Shown: positions 19,024 to 27,656, numbered from the stretch's first letter. The stretch is 64,000 nt of DNA from Actinomadura chibensis NBRC 106107 (GCF_001552135.1 NZ_BCQP01000017.1:310001-374000), one strand, 5' to 3'. Program-made: numbers and translations. Notes: generated by a model not told the origin, from the sequence alone.

Positions 19024-19096
19024 CAGGGCAGGAGGGACTCGAACCCCCAACCGCCGGTTTTGGAGACCGGAGCTCTACCAATTGAGCCACTGCCCT
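19024..19096 (-). tRNA. tRNA-Trp (anticodon CCA)
   Basis: A 73-nt cloverleaf: acceptor AGGGCAG/CTGCCCT, discriminator G, anticodon loop CTCCAAA with CCA, and T-arm with GGTTCGAGTCC. CCA is not encoded. A small hairpin TCTCCG..CGGAGA lies just upstream of the 5' end. Position before secE is conserved. Confidence 0.95.
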
Positions 19097-19362
19097 TCAT
19101 TCTCCGGCTGCGGAGAACCCCCGGCCACGGGGCCGGGGCGTGTCGCGTCCCAGCTTACGGCCTGGAAGAACGTCCGCGTGCGGACAGGCGCGTATACCGG
19201 TGACGCTTCACTAGGACGGTGAGTCTACGTGCCGGAGGCCCCCGCGTCGAACCAGCCGGGCGGACGATCCGCCCGCGCGCGGGCCGTACTCCGGGGACAT
19301 GGTGTCCTACCGGCGCTGATATATGGCTCGGGTCGGTGAACGTCGTCTGTAACGATAGGGGC

Positions 19363-20574
19363 ATGAGCATCGACCGTCCTCGCATCTCCAAGCGAATCGC
19401 CGCGATATCCGAATCCGCCACGCTGGCCGTCGACTCCAAGGCCAAGGCGCTGAAGGCGGCGGGCCGCCCGGTCATCGGGTTCGGCGCGGGCGAGCCCGAC
19501 TTCCCGACTCCCGACTACATCGTCGAGGCGGCGGTGACCGCGTGCAGGGTGCCGCGCTTCCACAAGTACACGCCCGCGGGCGGGCTGCCCGAGCTGCGCT
19601 CCGCCGTCGCCGAGAAGACCGAGCGCGACTCCGGGTACCGCGTCGAGGCGTCCCAGGTCCTGATCACCAACGGCGGCAAGCAGGCGGTGTACGAGGCGTT
19701 CGCTGCGCTGCTCGACCCGGGCGACGAGGTGCTCCTCCCGACCCCGTACTGGACGACCTACCCAGAGTCGATCAAGCTGGCGGGCGGCGTCCCGGTGGAC
19801 GTGGTCGCCGACGAGACCACCGGTTACAAGGTGAGCGTCGAGCAGTTGGAGGCGGCCCGCACCGACCGGACGAAGGTCCTGCTGTTCGTGTCGCCGTCCA
19901 ACCCGACCGGGGCGGTGTACTCCCGCGCCGAGATCGAGGCGATCGGCCGCTGGGCCGACGGGCACGGCCTCTGGGTCGTCACCGACGAGATCTACGAGCA
20001 CCTCGTCTACGGAGACGCCGAGTTCCACTCGATGCCCGTCGTGGTGCCCGAGCTGGCCGACCGGACGCTCGTCCTGAACGGCGTCGCGAAGACGTACGCG
20101 ATGACGGGCTGGCGCGTCGGCTGGCTGATCGGCCCGGCGGACGTGGTGAAGGCCGCGCAGAACCTCCAATCGCACGCGACGTCCAACGTGGCGAACGTGT
20201 CGCAGGCCGCCGCGCTCGCCGCGGTGACCGGCGACCTCACGGCGGTGGCGGAGATGCGCAAGGCGTTCGACCGGCGCCGCAAGACGATCGTGCGGATGCT
20301 GAACGAGATCTCGGGCGTCGTGTGCCCCGAGCCGGAGGGCGCGTTCTACGTGTACCCGTCGGTCAAGGAGCTGCTCGGACGCGAGATCCGCGGCAAGCGC
20401 CCGCGGACCTCGGTGGAGCTGGCGTCGCTGATCCTGGAGGAGGCGGAGGTCGCGCTCGTGCCGGGCGAGGCGTTCGGCACGCCGGGATACTTCCGCCTGT
20501 CCTACGCGCTCGGCGACGACGATCTCGTCGAAGGCGTCTCGCGGGTCGCGAAGCTGCTCGCCGAGGCCAACTGA
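19363..20574 (+). CDS. aspC: pyridoxal-phosphate aminotransferase, aspartate aminotransferase type I fold
   Basis: A protein of 403 residues of the subgroup Ib aspartate aminotransferases, which interconvert aspartate/2-oxoglutarate and oxaloacetate/glutamate. Motifs: [10 protein letters not shown] (41-50), SPSNPTG (177-183), TDEIY with the PLP-ring Asp at 208, the Schiff-base Lys at 243 ([16 protein letters not shown]), and a C-terminal substrate Arg in GYFRLSYA. The ATG at 19363 is preceded by AGGGGC with only one or two bases of spacing, a poor ribosome site. A TAACGA box 8 bp before ATG may mean a leaderless transcript. Upstream frames are unsupported. Confidence 0.93.
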   Translation: MSIDRPRISKRIAAISESATLAVDSKAKALKAAGRPVIGFGAGEPDFPTPDYIVEAAVTACRVPRFHKYTPAGGLPELRSAVAEKTERDSGYRVEASQVLITNGGKQAVYEAFAALLDPGDEVLLPTPYWTTYPESIKLAGGVPVDVVADETTGYKVSVEQLEAARTDRTKVLLFVSPSNPTGAVYSRAEIEAIGRWADGHGLWVVTDEIYEHLVYGDAEFHSMPVVVPELADRTLVLNGVAKTYAMTGWRVGWLIGPADVVKAAQNLQSHATSNVANVSQAAALAAVTGDLTAVAEMRKAFDRRRKTIVRMLNEISGVVCPEPEGAFYVYPSVKELLGREIRGKRPRTSVELASLILEEAEVALVPGEAFGTPGYFRLSYALGDDDLVEGVSRVAKLLAEAN

Positions 20575-20610
20575 CCTCCCCGCCCTGACCTTCCCGCCTT
20601 TCATGCCGAA

Positions 20611-20649
20611 GACCGGCCCCGGGCTCGTTCGCGCCGCCCGGGGCCGGTC
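20611..20649 (+). terminator. terminator between aspC and the convergent gene at 20767
   Basis: A perfect 14-bp stem (GACCGGCCCCGGGC with its complement) with an 11-base loop, 37 bp after the aspC stop. It can serve both directions, since the next gene converges. Confidence 0.75.
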
Positions 20650-20766
20650 TCGTCGCGGAACGGGGCTGCCTCGAACGACCCGTTCCCGGATGTCCGGCGG
20701 GACGTCCCGCGAGCAGCCCCTCTCCGCCCTGGGACGCCCTGCCGGAGCAGGGCTCTTCTCGTCACC

Positions 20767-21519
20767 TCACGGCCGTACGCCTTCGGCGATGCGCATCAGG
20801 TGGTCGGCGGCCAGCCCGCCCGCGGCGACCGTCACGCCGACGCCGCGCCGGGCGAGCCAGCACACCTGCCGTCCCGAGCCGACGTGGTCGCCGGTCAGCG
20901 CGGGCATCCCGCGCACGGTCGCGTGGCCGGGGATGCCGGTCGTCTTCATCAGGTCCTGCGGGCCGGTGAGCCCGCCGCCCTTCACGAGGACGATCTCCAC
21001 CCAGCCGCCGTCCCCCGCCCACCGGCAGGTCGTCGTCTTCCGTCCGGCGGCCTCGGCGACGGCGCACGGCGCGGCGGCGGCCAGCCCGGACGGCAGGTAG
21101 GTGATCCAGCGCGGCAGGTCGTCCAGGACCGCGGCGCCGGGACGCCGCGGGCCCCCGCCCGGGCCGTCCTGCGGCGGCCGCCCCTCCTGCTTCGGCGGGG
21201 TTCCCGCCCCGGGCCTCCCCCGTTCGGACGGGGACTGGGGAAGGCCCGAGGCAGGCGGTCGTTCCGGCATCCGGAGCGCCGAGACGGTGTTGCTCGGACG
21301 GGCCGTCTCGGAGTTCCCGGCAGGTGCGGCCCGGAACGACTGGTAGGTGGGCACCAGGGCGAGCGCGGCGACCGACGCGGCGACGGCCCCCGCCGCGGCC
21401 TGGACGCGCGCCCGCCGCCTGCGGTGGCGGCGCTTCACGTCGGTGACGAGCGACGGCGTCGCGGTCGTCCCGGCCACCTGCTCGGCCATGGCCTTCCGCA
21501 GTTCGCTCTCCAGTTCCAT
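20767..21519 (-). CDS. membrane-anchored protein paired with the sigma factor (possible anti-sigma factor)
   Basis: A protein of 250 residues: cytoplasmic N-terminus (about 1-38, with a basic RRHRRRR stretch), one TM helix (about 39-60), a Pro/Gly-rich linker (about 70-130) and an extracytoplasmic domain with two cysteines (PCAVAEAAG and TTCRWAG) plus one in QVCWLARRG. It follows the sigma factor by three bases. Topology and coupling suggest an anti-sigma or sensor role. No zinc-finger (ZAS) HxxxCxxC motif is present in the N-terminus, so it is not a classical ZAS anti-sigma factor. Confidence 0.65.
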   Translation of the reverse strand: MELESELRKAMAEQVAGTTATPSLVTDVKRRHRRRRARVQAAAGAVAASVAALALVPTYQSFRAAPAGNSETARPSNTVSALRMPERPPASGLPQSPSERGRPGAGTPPKQEGRPPQDGPGGGPRRPGAAVLDDLPRWITYLPSGLAAAAPCAVAEAAGRKTTTCRWAGDGGWVEIVLVKGGGLTGPQDLMKTTGIPGHATVRGMPALTGDHVGSGRQVCWLARRGVGVTVAAGGLAADHLMRIAEGVRP

Positions 21520-21522
21520 CGC

Positions 21523-22032
21523 TCATCTCCCCAGTGGCGCCAGGTTCTTGTCGAGGCGTTCCCGGAGCCTGGCGAGCCCCCGGGACGCCTGGCTCTTGAC
21601 CGTTCCGACCGAACAGCCGAGGGCCTCCGCCGTCTCCGCCTCCGACAGGTCCTCCCAGAAGCGGAGGACCAGCACCGCCCGCTGGCGCGGGCCGAGCTTG
21701 CGCAGTTCGTCCATGAGCGTCCCCCTCAGCTCGACGGAATGGTTGGGCGAGTTCGTCGGCGTCTCCGGCAGCCTCGCCATCTGGATCTCCCGGAGCACCT
21801 TCCACCGCCGGGCCCGGCTGATCACGAGGTTGACCAGGATCCGGCGGACGTAGGGTTCGGGATCGCTGCCAGCCTCCAGCCGTCCCCAATGGCGGTAGGC
21901 CTTCTCCAGCGCGGTCTGCAGGATGTCCTCGGCGTCCTGCCGGGCCCCGCACATGAGCGCCGCGGTGCGCAGCAGGGCATCGCCGCGTTCCGTCACGAAC
22001 TCCACGAACGACTTCTCGTCTCGACGCCCCAC
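21523..22032 (-). CDS. RNA polymerase sigma factor, SigE-family (ECF group)
   Basis: A protein of 169 residues with region 2 (DAEDILQTALEKAYRHWGRL, about 33-52) and region 4 (LSEAETAEALGCSVGTVKSQASRGLARLRERL, helix-turn-helix at about 128-160). Region 3 is absent, as in ECF sigma factors. Spacing and sequence match the actinobacterial SigE family (RNA_sigma70 SigE subgroup). Starts at GTG 22032 with GGAG five bases upstream. The downstream membrane protein is probably its partner. A candidate target promoter lies at 23260. Confidence 0.9.
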   Translation of the reverse strand: MGRRDEKSFVEFVTERGDALLRTAALMCGARQDAEDILQTALEKAYRHWGRLEAGSDPEPYVRRILVNLVISRARRWKVLREIQMARLPETPTNSPNHSVELRGTLMDELRKLGPRQRAVLVLRFWEDLSEAETAEALGCSVGTVKSQASRGLARLRERLDKNLAPLGR

Positions 22033-22074
22033 TGTGCTCCGTCCCGGCTAGAGCAGATCCGGCTCGTGTACCGA

Positions 22075-22108
22075 GGGCGGGCGGCCTCCGCGCCAGGGCC
22101 GCCCGCCC
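22075..22108 (-). terminator. terminator after the proline-rich protein gene
   Basis: A perfect 12-bp stem GGGCGGGCGGCC with its complement and a 10-base loop, between the stop at 22166 and the sigma-factor start. A second very GC-rich self-complementary stretch lies nearer the stop (about 22128-22152). Confidence 0.55.
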
Positions 22109-22165
22109 CGCGTCCTTCGTGTGGCCCGCGCGCGGCGCGGCCGCGCGCGGACCGGGTCGCTACCG

Positions 22166-23197
22166 TCAGCCCGCCTGCCGCAGGGCGCCGGTGACGTCCT
22201 GGAGGCTGCCCGCGAAGACCGGGCTGCCGTTGACGAACAGGGAGTAGCCGTTCGGGTCGAACAGGAGCAGGCCGCTGCCGCCCGGGCCCATCCAGCCGGC
22301 CGAGCCGAACAGGTTCACCGGGGTGCCGCCCTGGGGCAGCTTCAGCGCCTGGCGGAGCTGATTCTGCGTCATCCCGGCCGGGGTCTTCAGCGTTTCGACG
22401 GTGATCCACTGCCCGGCGGCGCCGGTCCACTTCTGGGTGACGCCGCAGATGTTGAGCTTGCCGAGCTCGGCGCCGCCCGGGACGGTCGACGTGTAGTGCA
22501 GGCCCTTCGCCAGCATCACGGTCTTCTCGACGGCGCTTCCGACCGGCACGGCGGGCTTCAGCGAGTCGCAGTCGAGCTTCGGCGCGGCGGGCAGGGCGGG
22601 CTTGCCGGGCACGCGGGCGTCGGGCTTCGGCGCGGCCGGGAGGTGCTTGCCGAGGTCCTTCGGGTTCGGGGCGCAGGTCGGGAGGTCCGCGGGGAGCTTG
22701 CCGTCCGGGGCCTTGACGCCGGGGACGCCCGGCTTCGGCAGCTCCGCCTTCGGGACGCCCGCGTTCGGCACGCCCGCGTCCGGCACGCCGGGCACGTTCG
22801 GCTTCGGCACGTCCGGGTTCGGGACGCCCGGCACGTTCGGGTTCGGGACGCCGGGCGCGCCCTGCGGGACGCCGGGCAGGTTGTCGGTCTTCGGGAGCTG
22901 CCCCTTCGGCAGGTCCTTGGTGACGGGGTTCTGCTTGAGCTGCTCCTCGACCTGCTTCTTCGCGGCGCCGGTGTCCGGGACCTTCGCGCCGGGCAGGCCG
23001 GGCTTCGCCGGCAGGCAGGTCGGCGGGGTGGCGGGCAGGGCGTCCTGGACCTGGCGCTGCTGCGCGGGGGCCTTCGCGGTCTGCGACTGGAGGCCCGCGT
23101 CGTGGTGGGATCCGGTCATCGCCCACGTCGCGCCGCCGCCCGCCGCGACGGCCCCGATGGCGGACGCGGCGACCAAGGCTGCCTTCAGCGTGATCAT
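22166..23197 (-). CDS. secreted or membrane-anchored protein with a Pro-rich VPNP/VPGVP repeat stalk
   Basis: A protein of 343 residues. A signal or anchor segment (about 5-25) is followed by a Pro/Lys/Ala-rich region (about 35-225). This contains degenerate repeats of the type PGVPNPNVPGVPNPDVPKP and PNAGVPKAELPKPGVP, and several single cysteines (PTCLP, PTCAP, LDCDS). A globular C-terminal domain (about 235-343) contains LNICGVTQKWTGAAGQW and GLLLFDPNGYSLFVNG. The ATG at 23197 has AAGGGA upstream. The repeat part looks like a wall-spanning stalk. I do not recognise the C-terminal domain. A SigE-type promoter lies 63-90 bp upstream, so it may be regulated by the adjacent sigma factor. Confidence 0.75.
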   Translation of the reverse strand: MITLKAALVAASAIGAVAAGGGATWAMTGSHHDAGLQSQTAKAPAQQRQVQDALPATPPTCLPAKPGLPGAKVPDTGAAKKQVEEQLKQNPVTKDLPKGQLPKTDNLPGVPQGAPGVPNPNVPGVPNPDVPKPNVPGVPDAGVPNAGVPKAELPKPGVPGVKAPDGKLPADLPTCAPNPKDLGKHLPAAPKPDARVPGKPALPAAPKLDCDSLKPAVPVGSAVEKTVMLAKGLHYTSTVPGGAELGKLNICGVTQKWTGAAGQWITVETLKTPAGMTQNQLRQALKLPQGGTPVNLFGSAGWMGPGGSGLLLFDPNGYSLFVNGSPVFAGSLQDVTGALRQAG

Positions 23198-23259
23198 CGT
23201 GTATCCCTTCTGCCCGTGCTCTCTGCGGGGGTGTGCTTGTTTCTCTCTGGCGCCCCTCG

Positions 23260-23287
23260 TATACGCACGGTGCCCGGACGGGGTTGC
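23260..23287 (-). promoter_or_regulatory. candidate ECF (SigE-family) promoter for the gene at 22166
   Basis: On the minus strand, GCAACC (23287-23282), a 16-bp spacer and CGTATA (23265-23260). The AAC -35 core and CGT -10 core with this spacing are the hallmark of ECF-dependent promoters. A GGAACC also lies 10 bp further upstream but has no suitably spaced -10. Assignment to the neighbouring sigma factor is inference. Confidence 0.4.
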
Positions 23288-23418
23288 ACGCGGTTCCAAA
23301 GTTTTTTTCGGGATGCCCATGGGCGGGATGGCCGCGGCGTGTCATGCGAGGTAGTCCGGTCAGGTGGTCCTGAGGGGCCGGGGGTTCGGGCGGGACGAAG
23401 ATCCGGCAGCATTGGCTC

Positions 23419-24516
23419 ATGGAGGCCCGTACCGTTTCAGCCCGTCCGGTGGAGGACAGCCGCCCGCCGGACCGCGGGGAGCGCCCAGCGCGTTCTTCGG
23501 CCCGCCAGGACGTGGCCCTGCTCCCCAAAGCACACCTGCACCTGCACTTCACCGGTTCGATGCGGCACAGCACGCTCGTCGAACTGGCCGGGACGCACGG
23601 CGTCCACCTGCCGGACGCCCTCGTCGAGGACTGGCCGCCCCGCCTGCACGCGACCGACGAGCGCGGCTGGTTCCGGTTCCAGCGCCTGTACGACATCGCG
23701 CGCTCGGTGCTCCAGACGCCGGACGACCTGCGCCGCCTGCTGCGCGAGACCGCCGAGGACGAGGCCGCGGAGGGCTCCGGCTGGCTGGAGATCCAGGTCG
23801 ACCCGAGCGGGTACGCGGCGAAGTTCGGCGGGCTGACCCCGACCGTCGAGCTGGTCCTCGCCGCCGCCCGGGACGCGACCGAGGCGACCGGCGTCGGCAT
23901 CGGCGTGGTCATCGCCGCGAACCGGACGCGGCACCCGCTGGACGCGAAGACGCTGGCGCGGCTCGCCGTCCGGTACGCGGGGGACGGGGTCGTCGGGTTC
24001 GGCCTGTCCAACGACGAGCGGCGGGGGCGCGCCTACGACTTCGAGGGCGCGTTCCGGATCGCGGCGCGGGGCGGGCTGCTGTCCGTCCCGCACGGCGGGG
24101 AGCTGCTCGGGCCGGGCAGCGTCCGGGAGTGCGTGGAGACGCTGCGCGCCGACCGGATCGGGCACGGCGTCCGCGCCGTCGAGGACCCGGGCCTGCTCGA
24201 CCGGATCGTCGAGCGGGACGTCGCGCTGGAGGTCTGCCCCGCCTCCAACGTCGGGCTCGGGGTGGCGCGGACGGCGGCGGACGTCCCGGTCCGGCGGCTG
24301 TTCGAGGCGGGCGCGACGATCGCGCTGGGCGCGGACGATCCGCTCCTGTTCGGCGCCCGGCTCGCCCGGCAGTACGAGCTGGTCCGCGGCGAGCACGGCT
24401 TCTCGGACGCCGAGCTGGCCGAGCTGGCCCGCCAGTCGATCAAGGCGTCGGCCGCCCCGGAGGACATCCGCCGCCGCCTCCTGTCCGGCGTGGACGCCTG
24501 GCTGGCCGCCCCGTAG
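23419..24516 (+). CDS. adenosine deaminase family protein
   Basis: A protein of 365 residues of the metal-dependent adenosine/AMP deaminase family. Zinc-binding HxH is in LPKAHLHLHFTGS (His 41 and 43), then SVPHGGE (zinc His and catalytic Glu), RIGHGV, EVCPASNVGLG and LGADDPLLFG (metal Asp). Compared with classical adenosine deaminases, the substrate-contacting Asp of the first motif (HLDGS) is Thr (HFTGS) and the preceding Glu is His. This variant occurs in actinobacterial members, so substrate preference may differ from adenosine. A charged N-terminal 30 residues precede the domain. No RBS of strength is visible; a later start near residue 30 cannot be excluded. Confidence 0.85.
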   Translation: MEARTVSARPVEDSRPPDRGERPARSSARQDVALLPKAHLHLHFTGSMRHSTLVELAGTHGVHLPDALVEDWPPRLHATDERGWFRFQRLYDIARSVLQTPDDLRRLLRETAEDEAAEGSGWLEIQVDPSGYAAKFGGLTPTVELVLAAARDATEATGVGIGVVIAANRTRHPLDAKTLARLAVRYAGDGVVGFGLSNDERRGRAYDFEGAFRIAARGGLLSVPHGGELLGPGSVRECVETLRADRIGHGVRAVEDPGLLDRIVERDVALEVCPASNVGLGVARTAADVPVRRLFEAGATIALGADDPLLFGARLARQYELVRGEHGFSDAELAELARQSIKASAAPEDIRRRLLSGVDAWLAAP

Positions 24517-24534
24517 CCGGGCGGGGGCGCGCCG

Positions 24535-25116
24535 TCACCCGACGATGCCCTCGACGAGGAGGAGGACGCCGAACACCGCGAACCCGGCCGCCGCGCCGTA
24601 CTTGATGACCCGCTCCGGGAGCTTCCTGCCGAGCATCTGCCCGACGACGATGGCGAGCGCGTCGGCGGCGACCATCCCGACCGTCGACCCGGCCCACACG
24701 CCGGTCAGGCCGAGGAACCCGCCGTGGTCGGCGGCGAGGGTGACGGTGGCGAGCATCGTCTTGTCGCCCAGCTCGGCGAGGAAGAACGCCCCGCCGACGG
24801 CGAGGATCGCCGACCCGGTCGCGCGGCTGGCCTTGTCGCGTTCGGCGTCGTCCAGCTCGTCGCCGCGGAGCGTCCACAGCGCGAAGCCGAGGAACGCGAG
24901 CCCGGCGAGGATGGAGATCGGACCGGTCGGGAGCGCGGCGCCGACCGCCGCGCCGAGCGCGACGCTCGCCAGGTGGACGATCGCGGTCGCCGCCGTGATG
25001 CCGATCAGCACCGGGAGGGCGCGGAAGCGGGTGGCGAAGGTCATCGCCATGAGCTGGCTCTTGTCGCCCAGCTCGGCGACGAAGATCACGGCCAGACTGA
25101 TGAGGAAGGCGGTCAC
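24535..25116 (-). CDS. GDT1/TMEM165 (UPF0016) family manganese exporter
   Basis: A protein of 193 residues with six predicted TM helices in two homologous halves, each carrying the family motif E-x-G-D-K-[ST]: ELGDKS (about 15-20) and ELGDKT (about 113-118). These acidic residues bind the cation. Bacterial members export Mn2+. The gene lies directly downstream of a yybP-ykoY-type manganese riboswitch, which supports the substrate independently. It converges with the deaminase gene with 18 bp between stops. Confidence 0.92.
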   Translation of the reverse strand: MTAFLISLAVIFVAELGDKSQLMAMTFATRFRALPVLIGITAATAIVHLASVALGAAVGAALPTGPISILAGLAFLGFALWTLRGDELDDAERDKASRATGSAILAVGGAFFLAELGDKTMLATVTLAADHGGFLGLTGVWAGSTVGMVAADALAIVVGQMLGRKLPERVIKYGAAAGFAVFGVLLLVEGIVG

Positions 25117-25150
25117 CGGTTCCCTCTCGCTCGGATGCCGAGCGGAGGGC

Positions 25151-25295
25151 GGGAGTGCGCTCAGCGCATGCGACCTCGGCCCGGCATCGCTGCCAGGCCG
25201 AAGGTCTCGTCCGCGCGATCAGAGATCGGGGCCCGCGTGACCGGGCGCCGTCGGCGGCGCCAGTGTGTCGATCACGCGATCAGGACTACTCCCCC
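25151..25295 (-). promoter_or_regulatory. yybP-ykoY (manganese) riboswitch
   Basis: The 5' leader of the GDT1-family gene. It starts with GGGGGAGTAG (25295-25286), contains GACGAGACCTTCGGCC with a following GGCCGAGGTC arm, and closes with ACTCCC (25156-25151) pairing to GGGAGT of the 5' end as P1. These are the conserved blocks of actinobacterial yybP-ykoY elements, which turn on Mn2+ export genes when Mn2+ is high. Recognised from motif order and target gene; not folded computationally. Confidence 0.8.
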
Positions 25296-25421
25296 TCGAC
25301 GCCGACCACCGTACCAAGCCCCGGCCGGACGGACGCTGTGCGGATCGTCACAGCTCAGAGGGTCCTTTTCGGACGGTCGCCGCCGCATGCGGCACGACGT
25401 GCGCCGCGGCGTGCGGCACGG

Positions 25422-26489
25422 TCAGAGCGTCACGCCGACGAGGACGGGCTCGTTGACCAGCTCGACGCCGAACGCGTCCCGGACGCCGCGCCTGACCTCG
25501 CGGGCCAGCGCGAGCAGGTCGGCGGTGCTGGCGCCGCCCGGGTTGGTGAGCGCGAGGGTGTGCTTGGTGGAGATCCGCGCGGGGCCGACGGCGTGGCCCT
25601 TGGCGAACCCGGCGCGGTCGATCAGCCAGGCGGCGGACGTCTTCACCCGGTCGCCGACTTCGGGGTAGCGGGGGAACGCGGCGTCCGGCCCGAGCCGGTC
25701 GGCGACGCGGCGCTCCAGCTCGGCGAGCTGCTCCGGCTCCAGGATCGGGTTGGTGAAGAACGACCCGGCGCTGCGGGTGTCGGGGTCGGCGGCGTCCAGG
25801 ACCATGCCCTTGCCGCGCCGCAGTTCGAGGACGGCGTCGCGCGCCTCCTTGAGCGTCACCCTGTCCCCGGCGGCGACGCCGAGCCGCTTCGCCAGCTCCG
25901 CGTAGGCGACGGGCTGCGACTCCTCCGACTCGTGCAGCGCGTACGTCACGTCCAGGACGACGTACCGGTCGTTCCCCTTGAACACGCTGTGCCGGTAGGT
26001 GAAGCGGCAGGCGTCGCGGTCGAGGGTCACGTGGGCGCGGGCGTGCCGGTCGTAGGCGCGGACCTCGACGATCGTCTCGCTGACGTCCTGCCCGTAGGCG
26101 CCGACGTTCTGGATGGGCGTCGCGCCGACGCGTCCCGGGATGCCGGACAGGCACTCGACCCCGGCGAGGCCGTCGGAGACGCAGCGGGCGACGAAGGGGT
26201 CCCAGTCCTCGCCCGCCTGGACGCGGACGAGCACCCGCCCGCCCTCGGCGGCGACGCGTTCGGCGCCGCGCGTGCCGATGTGCACGACCGTGCCGGGGAA
26301 CCCGTCGTCGGAGACCACGAGGTTGGAGCCGCCGCCGAGGACGAGCACCGGCTCGCCCGCGTCGTCGGCCTCGCGGACCGCCGCGACGACCTCCGCCTCG
26401 GTCGTGGCCTCGACGAAGCGCCGGGCGGGCCCGCCGAGGCGCAGCGTGGTGTACCCGGCCAGGTTCACGTCTTCGGCGAACACCGCCAC
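25422..26489 (-). CDS. murB: UDP-N-acetylenolpyruvoylglucosamine reductase
   Basis: A protein of 355 residues, the FAD enzyme that reduces UDP-GlcNAc-enolpyruvate with NADPH to UDP-MurNAc in peptidoglycan synthesis. FAD-binding GGGSN is at 52-56 with SGIPGRVGATPIQNVGAYG (about 115-133). The active-site Arg is in TYRHSVFKGN (166), the proton-donor Ser in SAGSFFTNP (243), and Glu in NEPVLVG (347). The region with YRxS and a large C-terminal insertion marks type I MurB. Confidence 0.96.
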   Translation of the reverse strand: MAVFAEDVNLAGYTTLRLGGPARRFVEATTEAEVVAAVREADDAGEPVLVLGGGSNLVVSDDGFPGTVVHIGTRGAERVAAEGGRVLVRVQAGEDWDPFVARCVSDGLAGVECLSGIPGRVGATPIQNVGAYGQDVSETIVEVRAYDRHARAHVTLDRDACRFTYRHSVFKGNDRYVVLDVTYALHESEESQPVAYAELAKRLGVAAGDRVTLKEARDAVLELRRGKGMVLDAADPDTRSAGSFFTNPILEPEQLAELERRVADRLGPDAAFPRYPEVGDRVKTSAAWLIDRAGFAKGHAVGPARISTKHTLALTNPGGASTADLLALAREVRRGVRDAFGVELVNEPVLVGVTL

Positions 26490-26587
26490 GTCGTCTTCCT
26501 CCCCTGCGTGCCACGTCCGGTCGCTCGCGGGCCGCGCGCCGGGCCGGAGATGGAGCTCGGCCCGGCGCGTCGGGTCCGCCGTGCCGG

Positions 26588-27013
26588 TCAGGCGAGCTTG
26601 ACGACCGCCTTGGCGCGCGTGAGGACCTTCTGCTCGCCGGAGCGGGCGGTGAGCGCCACGACGACCTTGTTGTCGTCGAGCTTCTCCTCCACCCGTCCGC
26701 TGATCTCCAGCGTCGCGCCGCCCTCGTCGGGGACGACGACCGGCGAGGAGAACCGTACCCCGTAGTCGACGACCGCGCCCGGGTCGCCGACCCAGTCGGT
26801 GACGAACCGTCCGCCCTGCGCCATCGTGTACATGCCGTGGGCGATCACGTCCGGGAGCCCGACGGCCTTCGCGGTGGACTCGCGCCAGTGGATCGGGTTG
26901 AAGTCGCCCGACGCGCCCGCGTACTGGACGAGGTTCGCCCGGTCGACCGGGAAGGTGCGGAGGGGAAGCTCGGTGCCGACCTCGACGTCGGCGTACTTGA
27001 CGGTGGCGGCCAT
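26588..27013 (-). CDS. hadB: (3R)-hydroxyacyl-thioester dehydratase subunit HadB-like (MaoC domain)
   Basis: A protein of 141 residues with a MaoC hot-dog fold. The catalytic Asp 37 and His 42 lie in ASGDFNPIHW, followed by DVIAHGMYTMA. In Mycobacterium HadB is the catalytic partner of HadA in the FAS-II dehydratase. In organisms without mycolic acids the pair probably dehydrates other 3-hydroxyacyl thioesters. The ATG overlaps the hadA stop as TGATG, supporting 1:1 translation. Confidence 0.88.
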   Translation of the reverse strand: MAATVKYADVEVGTELPLRTFPVDRANLVQYAGASGDFNPIHWRESTAKAVGLPDVIAHGMYTMAQGGRFVTDWVGDPGAVVDYGVRFSSPVVVPDEGGATLEISGRVEEKLDDNKVVVALTARSGEQKVLTRAKAVVKLA

Positions 27014-27450
27014 CAGACTCCCCGTTCCACGATGCTGTTGTAGGACTTGCAGACCAGCTCGCCCTCGACCGTCCTGATCTCCGTCTCCAGGACGAGCTTC
27101 TCGTTTTTCCCGATCGACCTGATCTCGGTGACCGTCCCGGTGCAGACGATGACGTCGCCCGCGCGGATCGGGCGCGTGTACTCGAACCGCTGCTCGCCGT
27201 GCACGACCATCGCGTAGTTGAGGCCGAGCTCGGGGTCGGCGAGGCCGTTGTCGCCGAGGGACACGACGATCGGGAAGGTCGGCGGCGCGATCACGTCGGG
27301 GTGCCCGGCGGCCTTGGCCGCCTCCTGGTCGCGGTAGACCGGGTTCTGGTCGCCGATGGCGTCCGCGAACTCGCGGATCTTCACCCGGCTCACCTCGTAC
27401 GGCTCGCTGGGCGGGAACGTCCGCCCGATGAAATCACGGTTGAGTGCCAT
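27013..27450 (-). CDS. hadA: (3R)-hydroxyacyl-thioester dehydratase subunit HadA-like
   Basis: A protein of 145 residues with the FAS1_DH/MaoC N-terminal-like hot-dog domain (FADAIGDQNPVYRDQEAA, PTFPIV, FEYTRPIRAGDVI). The canonical D..N..H catalytic pair is incomplete (GDQNPVY, no His), as in HadA, which binds substrate while HadB supplies catalysis. The ATG at 27450 has GGAGGG ten bases upstream; longer frames run into the upstream spacer. Downstream of rpmG as in other actinobacteria. Confidence 0.88.
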   Translation of the reverse strand: MALNRDFIGRTFPPSEPYEVSRVKIREFADAIGDQNPVYRDQEAAKAAGHPDVIAPPTFPIVVSLGDNGLADPELGLNYAMVVHGEQRFEYTRPIRAGDVIVCTGTVTEIRSIGKNEKLVLETEIRTVEGELVCKSYNSIVERGV

Positions 27451-27619
27451 GCAGTCCCGTCCCTCCGGCCCGGCCGGGGCGGTCGGTCGCCGAGGCCCGC
27501 CCTGGCCGCGCGTGTCGCGTTCGTCTCGTCGTCGCGTGGATCCCGCGTGGTCCCCTGTGGTTCTCGCGTGGTTCCGTCGCGCCGTCGCGTCTCGGACGGA
27601 CGCTAACAGAATGACGTTC

Positions 27620-27656
27620 AGCCCGCCCCCGCGGGTCTCACCCACGGGGACGGGCT
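27620..27656 (-). terminator. terminator between rpmG and hadA
   Basis: A 17-bp stem with two mismatches and a 3-base loop (AGCCCGCCCCCGCGGGT opposite ACCCACGGGGACGGGCT). A second near-perfect dyad (CCGCCGGAT with ATCCGGCGG) lies closer to the rpmG stop, near 27713-27731. Confidence 0.65.

Noticed and set aside
19100-19115. TCTCCG-GCTG-CGGAGA hairpin next to tRNA-Trp as a regulatory element
   Set aside because: Too short and immediately adjacent to the tRNA 5' end; a processing or chance structure is more likely.
22680-22900. Regular repeats that could be mistaken for a CRISPR or satellite array
   Set aside because: They are codons of the VPNP/VPGVP protein repeat, varying at third positions and without unique spacers. 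No CRISPR array is present in the window.
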